NCBI GenBank assembly: GCA_020342235.1
Contig: CP073218.1
Coordinates: 1,426,001-1,490,000 of the forward strand
Direction: 5' to 3'
Origin: Saccharomycopsis phalli
Taxonomy: Eukaryota > Ascomycota > Saccharomycetes > Ascoideales > Saccharomycopsidaceae
DNA: 64,000 bases
Shown: piece after piece, positions 54,222-63,846 of the stretch
Layout of the letters: every line of letters begins with the position of its first letter
How positions within the stretch are numbered: position 1 is the stretch's first letter
Position numbers and translations under genes: made by a program
Notes under the pieces: model-generated
Told to the model about the DNA's origin: nothing
Databases searched by the model: none
The model's input: only the letters and a program-made list of their open reading frames with translations

Positions 54222-56144
54222 ATGTTCCTTGAATCTCCCGCCCAGGTAAACGAGTTTCTCACTTCCTTCTCCCGGGAAAACCCTGGCACCCTCTTGGATG
54301 ATGCTCGTGCTGCACTGGTGTTTGAATCCATCAAAACAACCCTTTACAATGAGACACAAGAACGTGCCCAATCGCTCTTGAATCTCGCAGTCCTCCTCCG
54401 GCTCTTGACCCCATCAGATCTCTGGAAACTGCGGCTCAACAGCAAGAAGCTTCTCACCACAGTGGTCATCAGCGCGATCCAGACCCCACACAGCAACACC
54501 GCATATGACATAATCAGCTTGTATCTCGGGGGAACAATATTTGAGGACCCGAGAAACGACAGCTACCGGCTCTTTGTGGACGTCATGACCCACAACTTTG
54601 AGATCATTGACAAGTTGGATTACCGACTCACGCTCGAAGACCCAGTCTCCATGCAAACATCACTCCGGTTTCTTAGTTCGTTGATGCAGATCCTCGGCCT
54701 AGATTCCAACCACGAGTTTGGTGTCCGGCTCACGCTTGTGTTGTTGCTGCTTGACATCCCCAGCCAGATCCACCGTCTTTTGGTGCCGACAAAGGACCCA
54801 GTATTGGCGAGTTTGCACGAGGACATCATCGCAGGAGTTATCCAGTTGTACGAGTCGTTTTACGCCAAGCGGATCGACGTGACAAAGTACCACATCCACC
54901 ACTCGCTCATCAAGAAGATAGTCGCAGGGATCAAGAATACAGGCCATGCTGACGTCACCCAGGACGATATAGTGAACGAGTACACAGTGCCGATGCTTAT
55001 CATTGTGCTTGTGTTTGTCAAGAACAAGAAATCCAACCAGTTTAAGATTGCGTGCCGCAAACAACACACTCTCAACACCCATGCGAAGTTCCCGCTCTCC
55101 AAGTTCATTTTTGCCATTGCTGAGCTTCTCAACAAGTCGTTGTTCTCGAAAAGTAACACAAAGTACCCGCAGATTGCCAAATTCGTGGTCCATTGCAACG
55201 ACTTGTGCGTGTTTCTTCTCAATCAGGCATTGACTTACTGGTCTGCCTCCGAAAGCACCGACTCCCCACTGGACTTTGCCTACGTCATCAACCTCGTGAA
55301 ACTCAACTTGGTGCTTCTTAACGACGCATTGGCAACCAGTACAGATATCCACGCATCCGTGAAGCTAGTATCCTCCAAGGCCTCCTATAGCCTTATCCAG
55401 GAATACCAAATGTCGTTTGTCAAGACAAACACCTTGCTCCCAAACATGTCGCCGTACCAATCCCTTCTTGTAGATGGCCTCAAGTACCTTTTCATCCAGC
55501 AGACCCTCACGGAACTCATCATCGGACAGGTGTGCTACCTCAGCGACCCAATCACCAGCCCAAACAGCACGATTTTCATCTCCCTTTCTCCCCAGCAGAG
55601 CAACATTCTATACAACCAGATCCCGCCGCAATTGGCCCGTGAGAAGCTTGAGCACACCAAAGACTGCAAATCCATTGCGGTTTCGCAAATTAAAAAGGTC
55701 TCGGTGATTAACCACGACAAGTTTTCCACGGCAAAAGGTTACATCCGGCTCTCGAGCCGCAACGTGATCACGGAAATCATTCTTTTAGACAAGGCAAACA
55801 AACGGCTCTTTAGCTTCTTCTCCAACACAGAAAAGATCGCCGAGCTCTGGCAGGACGGCTTGAATCTCCTCATTGAAAATTTCAGCTTCCGCAACATCTC
55901 CAAGACCTCAAAGCTGCGCTTGGAAACCTTATTTGAAATCCGCCGCGACTTACAGTTCTCCAGCTTGATGGTCGACAAGTCGGTGTTGGAACAGGACTTT
56001 CTCAACATAAAATTGCGCGACCCTGATCTGGTCACCAAGTCATTTCACCACTTGTTGGCACGGTGTTCAAATTCAAAGGACACTGAGGAGTTTGGATATA
56101 CATATGAAGAGTTGACAGGGTTGGGTGACGACTTTTATTACTAG
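54222..56144 (+). CDS. LMO1: ELMO-family protein Lmo1
   Basis: Lmo1 is the yeast ELMO homologue that partners the DOCK-type exchange factor Dck1 upstream of Rho5 in oxidative stress and mitophagy responses. The 640-aa product (S. cerevisiae 665 aa) has helical armadillo-like N-terminal and central parts (MFLESPAQVNEFLTSFS, then DPVSMQTSLRFLSSLMQILG). An ELMO-type PH domain follows at about residues 446-555 (IAVSQIKKVSVINHDKFSTA, then ITEIILLDKANKRLFSFFSN, ending KIAELWQDGLNLLI). The C-terminal helix that binds DOCK proteins would follow. The ATG at 54222 is used; the open frame extends seven codons upstream via TTG only. Confidence 0.78.
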   Translation: MFLESPAQVNEFLTSFSRENPGTLLDDARAALVFESIKTTLYNETQERAQSLLNLAVLLRLLTPSDLWKLRLNSKKLLTTVVISAIQTPHSNTAYDIISLYLGGTIFEDPRNDSYRLFVDVMTHNFEIIDKLDYRLTLEDPVSMQTSLRFLSSLMQILGLDSNHEFGVRLTLVLLLLDIPSQIHRLLVPTKDPVLASLHEDIIAGVIQLYESFYAKRIDVTKYHIHHSLIKKIVAGIKNTGHADVTQDDIVNEYTVPMLIIVLVFVKNKKSNQFKIACRKQHTLNTHAKFPLSKFIFAIAELLNKSLFSKSNTKYPQIAKFVVHCNDLCVFLLNQALTYWSASESTDSPLDFAYVINLVKLNLVLLNDALATSTDIHASVKLVSSKASYSLIQEYQMSFVKTNTLLPNMSPYQSLLVDGLKYLFIQQTLTELIIGQVCYLSDPITSPNSTIFISLSPQQSNILYNQIPPQLAREKLEHTKDCKSIAVSQIKKVSVINHDKFSTAKGYIRLSSRNVITEIILLDKANKRLFSFFSNTEKIAELWQDGLNLLIENFSFRNISKTSKLRLETLFEIRRDLQFSSLMVDKSVLEQDFLNIKLRDPDLVTKSFHHLLARCSNSKDTEEFGYTYEELTGLGDDFYY

Positions 56145-57620
56145 CTCTGGGTCCAGAAGGCAGCTAGTTCTTTGGTATCCATGTATTGAACTCATCTCTT
56201 GAAAAATGGATAGTAGCTGTAGAAAATTGAAACGGGCCAATCTAAGAAAATGACTAGTGAAGATGTAGCTGACATTAATGTTCCCCTGAAATCCGAGGAT
56301 CCATCATATTAACCGATGTTTCATTTAGAGATTCGCAGATCGCTATTGCATGTTTTGGAAGCAAATAACCAATCCGCTTGGGTCTGATTCAATCGCCCTA
56401 GGGCGATTGATTTACATGCTACTCAAGTGATGTAGCTTATTTCCGCGTGGTCTAGGCTAGTAAGCAGCCAAATATCATACTTTTATCCGGATATATAGAT
56501 CCTGCTCTGATATTTCAACAGTTAATCAGATGGTTAACGTGCCTCTCGGATGATTTTCATGCTGCCAACAGTCACATGCTTGCGCATACTTGGATACATC
56601 CACTCGTATTTACACTCATATCGTACCATTTGGGATATGCCCCTTGGATATGCCCCTTGGATATGCCACTAGGATATTCTACTAGGATAAGCCCCTTGGT
56701 ATTCCAGCAGATCAGCCGATTTGGCTCAACGGCTCTCGGCTAATTTATGCTCTTGTGCGAGCCACTCTAATTGTCGCGTAGCTCGTGCCGATTTATCAGT
56801 TGATTTACTCATATTCACCAGCAGGCTTTAGTACAGTTTCGTGGGTCAATTGATCTATAGACGATTTAGTAGCCGCGTTTCTGTCTGAAGGCCCTGTTGA
56901 TGTAGTTGGATTCGGTTTTTTGCACTCATAATCGGTAAATGAGTGACAAATGCACAGATTATGGTTGAGCTACATGGGGATCTACTAAAAGACGAGAGCC
57001 ATCAGCCATGATCTAATGCAAATAACTTGGATACACGTTTCCCGCAATTTTATCTATTATTATTTTCATTTTCATTTTCATTATTATTATTATCATTGTC
57101 ATTATTATCTACCATCTACCATCTACCATCTACCATTATCTGTCATTATCTGTCATTATCTACCATTGTTTACAGTTATATATAATTATCTATCATTGTG
57201 TGCCATCTTCTATCATTACCATCTTCTATCATCACCATCTTCTATCCACACTATCCACTATCTACCAATTGAATACACCAATACCTCCAACTTCAATATC
57301 CAAACCAACCTCGACCATAATAAACACCTGGCATTATACACAGTTACTAGATACGTCAACACCCACCATCCACCTTTGGCATCTTTGCACCAAAAATCCC
57401 ATCATGTCATTGGTTATGACACTCACATACAATCGACACCAGCCGACCCCCAAGGCACAACCATATATAGCTTTTAATAACATCACATCAACCTAACACA
57501 CCCAAACCTCTTGCCCCGAGCCATTACAATATTATTCCCTCCAACACTGTATTTCGCCTTGCTACTCACGCCTAGTGTGGCAGGGGTGGCACATGGGTCG
57601 TGGCGTACAGCGATGCAGTA
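56145..57620. promoter_or_regulatory. FHL1 upstream region with a perfect palindrome
   Basis: This is 1.5 kb without a gene. A perfect 22-bp palindrome lies at 56389-56410. Three to four GGATATGCCCCTT(G) repeats occur at 56630-56700. TTTTCA and ATCTACC repeats run at 57060-57250, about 400-550 bp upstream of FHL1. The rest is unique AT-rich DNA. Confidence 0.55.
56389..56410. other. Perfect 22-bp palindrome
   Basis: The half TCAATCGCCCT is followed immediately by its exact reverse complement, with no spacer. The GC-rich centre (GCCCTAGGGC) stands in AT-rich intergenic DNA. It could be a dimeric protein-binding site or form a cruciform. Confidence 0.85.
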
Positions 57621-59264
57621 ATGCGTTCCATTTCTTTAATCACAACTCCAAGTCCAAGTCCACACCAGGCACAACGTGACACTAACCATATAAAACCAGA
57701 ACCCGTCTCTCTTGCAGCCTTGGAAGCCTATACCCCACCACCCGACTATCTTCAGATCGACCTTGGTTCGTGCGTGCCTAATCAGGAAGGTGCGAAAAAA
57801 TTAAAAATTTCGACTCACCACCTTGACATGAGCATCGTTCCCAGCGTTCCCACGGGGGATTTGACGGTTTTCCAGCCGCCGGCCGCGACAGCCGGCGACA
57901 CAAAGCCGGAAAACCGCATTTCCGCCTATGCTCGGCTTGATTTCAACCTGTTTACGTTCTACATCCAGACGCTCCAGGTGGTGCTTGGCAGACATGTAAA
58001 TAACGACCAGAGCCACTCTGTGGACATTCACTTGGGGCCCAAGAAGGCCGTCTCGCGAAAACACGCCAAGATCTTCTACAATTTCGGCACCCAGCGGTTT
58101 GAGATCTCGGTACTTGGTCGTAATGGGCTCTTTATCGACAACAACTTCATTGAAAAGGGGCTCACGGTACCGCTAAGCGACGGGAACAGCATACAAATCG
58201 GCCAGGTGTCGTTCAAGTTTGTGCTCCCTGAATCCGGCGAGAAATTGGACTTGCCCAAGGAAAAGGTGCCCGAACAAACTCCGGTCCCGGCCAAGGTCAA
58301 GCCGACGCCCAAGAAGGACAAGAAGAAACCGAAAAAAGTATACACGTTGGACGAGATCCCGGAAAAATACCGCACAAAGCCCGCCACGTCGTACTCAAAC
58401 ATTATTATCGCCTGTTTGCGCAGCTCCCCAAGCAAGGGCATGTCGCTCTCAGAAATTTACAAGTCCATCCAGGAGTTGTACCCTTACTACAAATACTGTC
58501 CCGATGGATGGCAGAGCTCAGTGAGGCACAATCTCTCGCTTAATAAAGCATTCAAAAAGATATCCAAGGAAGGAAAAGGTTGGCTCTGGGGCATGGACGA
58601 GGCCTACTTTGCCGATAAGGAAAAACCCAAGCCTGAGCCAAAACCCGCCCCGAAATTGTCGGCCGACGACAAGAAGATCTTGGACATTCTCCAGACACAG
58701 CTACGGGCAATCACAAAGAATATAAAGGGCTTGAGCAAGGAAGCCATCATCAAGGTTCTCACCATTGCATTATCAAGCACCATGTCCCAGCTCCAGGCCA
58801 ACGCAAAGGGAATGTCCCTAATCACATATGTCCAGAAAAACCAAGCTGAACTCACGCGAATCCTCACCTCCAGTCTCAATAATGCCACCACTCAAGTCAC
58901 CGATGGGAAACAGACTTTTGCCGAGTTGATTGGCGCAAAACCCAAACCAGCAAAAGTCAAGCCGCCAATCAAGACAAGCTCGATCCCGCTCATCCCTATG
59001 AAGCCGAAACCTGTCGAGGAAAAGAAACCGCGTTCCGATTCCATTTCTACTTTTGAAACGAAGCTCGATAAGCTTCTTGCTGGTGAAGAAGTGCCTACTA
59101 CCACCGTGCCCAAGAAAAGAACAGAGTCGCTCATTGCGTTTGAACAAAACTTGGACAAGTTTTTGGCAGGAGAGGAGGAATTGTTGGGCTTGGGGAAGCG
59201 CGATGATAGAAAGCGGAAGTTGGATGACGGTGAGGAAAGCTCAAAGAAGCATTTGAAGACATAG
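57621..59264 (+). CDS. FHL1: Forkhead-like regulator of ribosomal-protein genes Fhl1
   Basis: Fhl1 sits at ribosomal-protein promoters and recruits Ifh1 through its FHA domain. The 547-aa product has an FHA domain at about residues 105-215 (VVLGRHV, then KAVSRKHAKIFYNF and GRNGLFIDN, the phosphothreonine-binding GR, SxxH and NG core). The forkhead domain lies at about 253-345 (TSYSNIIIACLRSSPSKGMS, SLSEIYKSIQELYPYY, then WQSSVRHNLSLNKAFKKI). A Lys/Pro-rich linker joins them and a charged C-terminus with two KLDKLLAGEE/NLDKFLAGEE repeats ends the protein. S. cerevisiae Fhl1 is larger (936 aa). The ATG at 57621 is used; a GTG and an out-of-frame ATG (57592) lie just upstream. Confidence 0.93.
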   Translation: MRSISLITTPSPSPHQAQRDTNHIKPEPVSLAALEAYTPPPDYLQIDLGSCVPNQEGAKKLKISTHHLDMSIVPSVPTGDLTVFQPPAATAGDTKPENRISAYARLDFNLFTFYIQTLQVVLGRHVNNDQSHSVDIHLGPKKAVSRKHAKIFYNFGTQRFEISVLGRNGLFIDNNFIEKGLTVPLSDGNSIQIGQVSFKFVLPESGEKLDLPKEKVPEQTPVPAKVKPTPKKDKKKPKKVYTLDEIPEKYRTKPATSYSNIIIACLRSSPSKGMSLSEIYKSIQELYPYYKYCPDGWQSSVRHNLSLNKAFKKISKEGKGWLWGMDEAYFADKEKPKPEPKPAPKLSADDKKILDILQTQLRAITKNIKGLSKEAIIKVLTIALSSTMSQLQANAKGMSLITYVQKNQAELTRILTSSLNNATTQVTDGKQTFAELIGAKPKPAKVKPPIKTSSIPLIPMKPKPVEEKKPRSDSISTFETKLDKLLAGEEVPTTTVPKKRTESLIAFEQNLDKFLAGEEELLGLGKRDDRKRKLDDGEESSKKHLKT

Positions 59265-60801
59265 GCTCTGGGACTATAAAGGATGGTAAACGGTGTTTTT
59301 GAGTTGCATGTTAAGGGATTAGGTATACAAGGCGTTGACACTGATCTTGGTGTACTTGTTGGTGGTTTACCAGTGGTTATCAATTGAATTGGTTGTTACA
59401 CATGGTACTTGTGACTGGCACAGATTGATGGTTTGAATTATTTTACTATACTCGTTGGACGGTCTTTATGTTGGTACTGGCTATCCATCTCGATATTGTC
59501 AAGTATTGATATTGCCAAGTATTGATATTGCCAAATATTGATATTGCCAAGTATTGATATTGCCAAATATTGTTATTGCCACATCTTGATATTGCCACAT
59601 CTTGATATTGCCACATCTTGATATTGACCATGGTTTATATTATTTCAAACGACTGTCAGCAATCACTGGCTACTGTGCAAAGTACTAAAATGTCTGAAAT
59701 GCAGTTCTAGTACGAGTTTTACTAGTTAATTGGATTATATGCGCATATTAATAATTCGTGTATTTATAAAACCATGTATTGAACATTGGCAATGCATTAC
59801 AATTTGGATTATATTCACCATGCGCATCATGAATATAATTCCTAACATGCTACGCGTATTATTGACCTGTTAAACTATTGATATGCCATCATTGCTTAAA
59901 GTCTAGACTCACGAGATACAATATTCAATGCCTTGTCACATTGGTTGCAAAGAATTGGTGTATTTGGCGCATTTATTTGATGCGTTTGATCGGACCCTAG
60001 CGTGAGTAAAGAATAGAGTGGCACAGGCGTGTTATTCAGTTTAGTCGTGGTACAAGTCGACTCAGTTTTGTATTGATCCTTGTTTAAACTTATTTTGGAG
60101 TTTAAATCCGCACATTGTATGGTTTTTGTGCTTTTTAGTGTGTATCGGACACATGGTACTGTTTCTTGATTTTTAAGTCAATATTAGCTGCATTTATTCG
60201 CCATAGAGTATCTCATATGGAGTGATTAATGTCTTGTAGAATGCACATTTCGTACAAGGTGCGCTTGGTAATATAATTACCGTGCTATTCATTGGTATGA
60301 ACGGCCAAAATAGGAATTACTAGCTAAGATTCACTTACTTGAGAATTCAAGTCTAATTTAATGAAGAAATAAACCCTGGGGTCGGCCCTGTGACGACTAG
60401 AATGTCCAAGAGGAAATAGAGCTGTTGAGAAGTGAAAAAATGGGATTTAGTATTGAAAAAGTAAAGTAGAATTTGATTGTAATATAGTAATTAAAAAACG
60501 TGTAGATGAAATATATTCACTTGACTATTTATACTTGGAAAAAGGAGACTCTTTTAGGAAGGAAATGAACTTGGCTAGGCCACTCCTTTGTGGCAACAGT
60601 CTGGATCAGCTAGAATGGAGTCGAGAAGTAAAATCAGTCTTTATTACATTGATATATTAAACATATTTGTTAATTTTATAAAAATATCTAGTGTAGTGGT
60701 ACATAGGGTATTGGAAATGTGAAAATTGCTTGCTGGGCATTGATATTACTTGATGTTCTTGTGCTTGATCATTATTGCTTGTATTGATATCCATGACATG
60801 G
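59265..60801. other. Intergenic region (1.5 kb)
   Basis: This lies between the convergent FHL1 and KDM4 genes. No gene was recognised. A 16-bp array is at 59493-59630 and the rest is unique AT-rich DNA. Confidence 0.55.
59493..59630. repeat. 16-bp minisatellite, about 9 copies
   Basis: Unit TATTGATATTGCCAAG (variants CATCTTGATATTGCCA). The copies near the right end form a distinct, nearly identical subgroup. Confidence 0.9.
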
Positions 60802-62257
60802 CTAGTCTAGCCCGCTAGACACTTCCTTCTTGGGAACATATTCCTTAAACACAAACTCATGCTTTTGGAGCTTTGCTTGTGGCTTGACGATCTTGCCTTG
60901 GGATGGTTCAGTCCCAGTAATCTTTCCTTGGGTTTTCTTTTCGACTTTCGCTTTCACAGTTCTTGTCTTTTCAGCTTTCGCTTTCGCAACTCTTTTTGCC
61001 TTTTCAACTGGTTTTGCCTTTTCAGCTTTACTTTTCCTAACTCGTTTTGCCTTTTGAGCTCCTTTCGGTACCTCGACTTCTTTTGTTACCTCAGCTCCTT
61101 TTTTTCCCTCATCTTCAGCCTCAGTCACTTGTTTCACATCTTTACCCAACTGGCCAAGCTTCTCTGTATCAATTTGCATACCCTCAATCTTCCTCCCACT
61201 GATATTCCGAATCAACTGCATCACGTTAATTCCTACAGAATCAGATACACACTCACACTTCTTTGATCGCAACCCATACTGAAGCCAGTCCTCCAACGCG
61301 AAATTGACACTCTCTGCCAAGTTGTAGTCGTAGTTGAACCCCGCGTGATACCCGTATGGAAACGTGACAATAAACTCGTGCTCATGGTGCACAATTCTGT
61401 TGACCTTGACACCCTTGTTCTCAAGGAATTGTGGGCTGGCCATAAACGTCTTGTGCCGCAAAAACTCGTGGCACGTCTTGTATTCTTCCGGAAACTGGTC
61501 CCGGATCACCTCATAAAACTTTCCGGCCTGGTCCTGGGGAATCGCATACCACTGTTTTGGTGCACCAAAGTGAAGATAGTTGATGCTGTACAAGTCCTGG
61601 TCCTCCAAATGCCAGGCAAAAGAGGCCTTCCAAAGCCCGGCATAAAGATATGCCTCATTGACACCCGGGATCTGCTCGTCCAAGTAGTCTAGCAAGTTGG
61701 GTAACTTTGCCACGTTCCACACTGCGACCGAGTCGTCGAAAATCGACCCGAGACAGTCGGCTCCATACATGGGCTCGGCATACAGAAGAGTCTTCCAATA
61801 GTGGCTCTCCAAGAACTCACAGCGCTCCTTGGTGTACTCAGACGTGTCAATGTTGTAGCCGTGCTTCTCCATGGGTATGCGTTTTTCGCCTCGAGGCACT
61901 GGGGGCCGGTGATTCTGGGAAACCTGCCTCCACTCGGAAAGACTGTATGAGCGCAGACGCTCGATATTCTCGGAGAAAAACACGCCCTTGTTCCCGTGGA
62001 TATGCTGCACAATTGGGTTTCTGATCCGCACCGAGGAGACCTTGTTTTCTACTGGTGGAAGACTCTGGACCCATTCAGGGGGAGGGATAATCTTGACGAT
62101 GCCGGACTGCATGCCGTACTGGTTGATGGAGCTCATGTACCGGTAGAAGTCCTTGAACTCGTTGTAGGACTGCGGTTAGCGTGCAATTGGCTGCGAAGAG
62201 ACTTACTGGTCGAAACACGGGCACATTGCCCAGGGAATATTCTGTTGGAGTGGCCAT
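60802..62257 (-). CDS. KDM4-type JmjN/JmjC histone demethylase, two exons (62257-62207, 62169-60802)
   Basis: This is an Fe(II)/2-oxoglutarate dioxygenase of the Rph1/Gis1 group, expected to demethylate H3K36 and possibly H3K9 methyl marks. The spliced protein is 472 aa. Exon 1 (MATPTEYSLGNVPVFRP) joins exon 2 (SYNEFKDFYRYMSSINQYG) inside the JmjN domain. The JmjC domain (about 130-320) has the iron ligands H204 and E206 (WHLEDQD) and H292 (GYHAGFN). The KDM4 zinc site is also present: C and H in TCHEFLRH, and the pair in KKCECVSD. S. cerevisiae Rph1 (796 aa) and Gis1 (894 aa) carry C-terminal C2H2 fingers; here the C-terminus is a Lys/Ala tail with VEKAKRVAKAKAEK repeats and no zinc finger. 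An unspliced start at 62136 would lose half of JmjN. Confidence 0.93.
62170..62206 (-). other. 37-nt spliceosomal intron in the KDM4 gene
   Basis: On the minus strand it starts with GTAAGT and ends CGCTAACCGCAG. The branch-point CTAAC lies three bases before the CAG acceptor. Splicing joins VPVFRP to SYNEFKDFY, exactly as in other JmjN domains (compare VPVFKPTYEQFEDFY of Rph1). Confidence 0.92.
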
Positions 62258-62654
62258 ACTGAGAAACGATCCTGCTGAGAGAAAAGGCAGAGTTACCCGG
62301 CGGTACGGGCCAGGCTGACGGCAAGTCTGATTGCAAGGCCGATGGATCAGGATTACTTGTAGGACCTGACGTTGAATGTAGGGGTAGACCGAGCCTGGAG
62401 GCACATGTACGCCTGGAGACGCAATTTGCACCTCGATGGTGCGAGGCAGTGGGACGTGGTCTCTGTACATTTCCAAGACAAGGTTTAACTGTGGTATGTC
62501 GTTGGAATTAATTTACACTGATGATTCTTTTTGTATCAAGGCAGCACGCTGTAATCGGTGGGCTGGAGCTTGTTGGAAATTGCCAAGGGGGGAAGACAGG
62601 ATGATATAAGGTTGAATGCAGGTTGTGAAACGCAAGTTGAAACAAGTTGGTAAA

Positions 62655-62850
62655 GTGTCGAATGTCGAATGTCGAATGTCGAATGTCGAATGTCGAATGT
62701 CGAATGTCGAATGTCGAATGTCGAATGTCGAATGTCGAATGTCGAATGTCGAATGTCGAATGTCGAATGTCGAATGTCGAATGTCGAATGTCGAATGCCA
62801 AATGCCAAATATCAAATGTCAAATGCCAAATGCCAAATGTCGAAATATCC
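62655..62850. repeat. 7-bp satellite (TGTCGAA), about 20 perfect copies plus degenerate tail
   Basis: 62655-62797 is an uninterrupted run of TGTCGAA. It then decays into CCAAATG and TCAAATG copies to 62850. Because 7 is not a multiple of three and the unit has no stop in any phase, all six reading frames stay open, which explains the overlapping repetitive frames here. Confidence 0.95.
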
Positions 62851-63109
62851 CATTGAGCAATTGATGGATCCACTCAATTCCCATGAGCATGATTCTCGTC
62901 ACTGGAATCTGCACCCAGTATTGGAGCGACTAGTCCAATAACGTACACAGGGCAGTATTCAACAGTCAGGGTCGTGGCTTGGTTGACCTATTTGGAAATA
63001 TGTCCGAATGCCCAGACTTTTCAACGGAAATTAGTAAAGTGAATATCGAAAATTTTGCAAACTCATGTAAGTTTGATCCATCTAGAAAATTTTACTCTAG
63101 CCAAAACGG

Positions 63110-63335
63110 AAAATTCCATTTTAGCCACGTAAAAATTCTATTCTAGTTATGTAAAGAATTCCCTTGTAGCCACGTAAAAATTCTATTCTAGTTATGTAAA
63201 GAATTCCCTTGTAGCCACGTAAAAATTCTATTCTAGTTATGTAAAGAATTCCCTTGTAGCCACGTAAAGAATTCCATTCTAGTTATGTAAAGAATTCCAT
63301 TCTAGTTATGTAAAGAATTCCATTCTAGTTACATA
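63110..63335. repeat. Long tandem repeat of about 35-60 bp units
   Basis: Blocks TTCTAGTTATGTAAAGAATT and CCCTTGTAGCCACGTAAAAA alternate, three times as a pair. They are followed by three copies of the first block alone (ATTCCATTCTAGTTATGTAA type). Confidence 0.88.
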
Positions 63336-63809
63336 AAAATTCCACAGTAACCGTGCACTTGCCCCAGTATCCTTGTCCTATTTCATCCAACGCAGTGCTT
63401 ACTGTCGTATGCTGTTTCTCGCATAGCCCTGGTTGTCGTTTGGATCTAAGGCTATCTCAATGTAACATGTCAGGGATCTATAACAACAAACCCGTGGTAT
63501 TCAAGCTACATTGTCTGGAGGCAGATTCACGCATCCAGATTCACTTGTCATACCCACTTGTCTTGCCTAGTGCAGATCTTGTTTAGTACCAATGCAACAT
63601 TTCAGGCTAGTCAGTAATTAGATCTGTCACTTGAACAAAGGGCAAGACCAAATCGCCAGGGTGCCTCCTTCGATATATAGACGTTGCCCATGCCACACGC
63701 CCAAAACAGAATGGGTTCCGTCCGTTTTTAGCATCTTCTCGGCATGTCTCAGTGTGAACACCGGTATCTTGACTCCGCTTCTGCCGCAGCTCGGTGCAGG
63801 AGTGATTGG

Positions 63810-63817
63810 TTTATAAA
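63810..63817 (+). promoter_or_regulatory. TATA element before the right-edge gene
   Basis: TTTATAAA lies 30-37 bp upstream of the ATG at 63847, the same spacing as at the chitinase and ABC transporter genes. Confidence 0.5.
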
Positions 63818-63846
63818 CCACTCTCCAGGCCACCGATTGTCCAACC

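Larger units (their letters stand above)
62258..63846. other. Intergenic region with two tandem arrays
   Basis: This is the divergent promoter space between the KDM4 gene and the partial gene at the right edge. It contains the 7-bp array (62655-62850) and a 35-bp array (63110-63335). Nothing else was recognised except a TTTATAAA element (63810-63817) before the last gene. Confidence 0.55.

Noticed and set aside
62508-62941. Overlapping repetitive frames on both strands (units CRMSNVE, HSTFDIR)
   Set aside because: All six frames are open only because the 7-bp satellite has no stop codon.
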